A DNA stretch of 5,092 nucleotides, taken from contig JAPPPH010000183.1 of NCBI GenBank assembly GCA_028817635.1, positions 1-5,092 of the forward strand. Direction: 5' to 3'. This document shows positions 4,913 through 5,092 of this stretch, in pieces; position 1 is the first letter of the stretch, and every line of letters begins with the position of its first letter. A model generated the notes under the pieces. It saw only the letters and a list, made by a program, of their open reading frames with translations, had not been told where the DNA came from and searched no databases. Source of the DNA: Verrucomicrobiales bacterium. GTDB taxonomy: Bacteria > Verrucomicrobiota > Verrucomicrobiia > Limisphaerales > UBA1096. The position numbers were made by a program, and so were the translations under genes.

Positions 4913-5092
4913 TTGAAAAATATTACGAACCAGCCGTTGGCCAAGCGGGCGGCTTTGCTGGCGACCGTCTGTGCGCTTGGCCAAGCGGCCATTGCGGTTG
5001 AGCACACCCCGATCGCCCCGGGCAGCAAGGGTACCTTCCGAGGCCGTCCCACCGTCGAGGCAGTGCGGGTCGAAAAAGGCCCCACCATCGTC
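4913..5092 (+). CDS. Exported protein of unknown function, N-terminal part (runs off the right edge)
   Basis: Sixty codons are open from a TTG at 4913 to the window edge. The first residues, (M)KNITNQPLAKR, are basic. A hydrophobic core follows (AALLATVCALGQAAIA), with probable cleavage near AIA-VE, so this is a convincing signal peptide. The mature start HTPIAPGSKGTFRGRPTV is not recognised. The segment VEAVRVEKGPTIV could be the entry to a beta-sandwich such as a CBM9-like domain, but too little is visible to claim that. It starts 22 bp after the sulfatase stop on the same strand, which suggests an operon and a joint extracellular role. A TTG start without a clear ribosome binding site leaves the exact start uncertain. 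Confidence 0.7.
   Translation, partial: MKNITNQPLAKRAALLATVCALGQAAIAVEHTPIAPGSKGTFRGRPTVEAVRVEKGPTIV
4935..4946. repeat. CGTTGGCCAAGC, imperfect palindrome copy 7
   Basis: The TTGGCCAA core is intact (4937-4944). It is read as PLAKR in the basic n-region of the signal peptide. Confidence 0.8.
4975..4986. repeat. GCTTGGCCAAGC palindrome, copy 8
   Basis: A perfect 12-bp palindrome, extending to 14 bp (4974-4987). It is read as ALGQAA close to the signal peptide cleavage site, the same frame and place as the copy in the preceding sulfatase gene. Confidence 0.9.

Noticed and set aside
1..5092. CRISPR array, tRNA, rRNA or insertion sequence
   Set aside because: No regularly spaced direct repeats, no tRNA-like cloverleaf or rRNA-like conserved sequence, and no transposase frame or long terminal inverted repeats were seen.

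Overview
The window looks like a stretch of a GC-rich bacterial chromosome, probably from the PVC group (Verrucomicrobiota more likely than Planctomycetota). This is an inference from three things: a secreted formylglycine-type sulfatase, a small secreted EF-hand protein, and genes that mostly lack clear Shine-Dalgarno sequences. No rRNA or other taxonomic marker is present, so the assignment is soft.

Layout. Positions 1-1684 and on to 3219 are read from the minus strand. In transcription order they hold a UbiD-family prFMN decarboxylase (3219-1684), a VapB antitoxin (1645-1394), a VapC PIN-domain toxin (1397-960), an SRAP/YedK-type abasic-site DNA-protein crosslinking protein (947-231), and the start of a secreted EF-hand protein that runs off the left edge. 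Gaps are short (38, -4, 12 and about 50 bp), so read-through transcription is possible. The vapBC pair has its own palindromic operator and a lower GC content than its surroundings, so it looks like an inserted module. A 189-bp divergent region (3220-3408) separates this block from two plus-strand genes: a complete secreted sulfatase (3409-4890) and, 22 bp later, the start of another exported protein (4913 to the right edge). These two probably form a small export/degradation operon.

The most unusual signal is a dispersed short palindrome, GCTTGGCCAAGC (best form CGCTTGGCCAAGCG). Its 8-bp core TTGGCCAA occurs eight times in 5.1 kb, where fewer than 0.1 would be expected by chance. Seven copies lie inside genes and are read as LGQA, LAK or WPS. 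They sit in permissive places: two signal peptides just before the probable cleavage site, an SRAP loop longer than in E. coli YedK, and an extra segment in UbiD. That UbiD segment also contains a run of telomere-like heptamers (TTGAGGG/GTTAGGG type). The window therefore shows at least two repeat families that are tolerated, or possibly inserted, within protein-coding sequence. The palindrome is absent from the vapBC module.

The genes do not form one obvious pathway. The sulfatase and the following exported protein suggest use of sulfated polysaccharide. UbiD suggests aromatic or quinone metabolism. SRAP is a DNA-repair factor, and VapBC is a toxin-antitoxin pair. Gene-free stretches over 300 bases: none.
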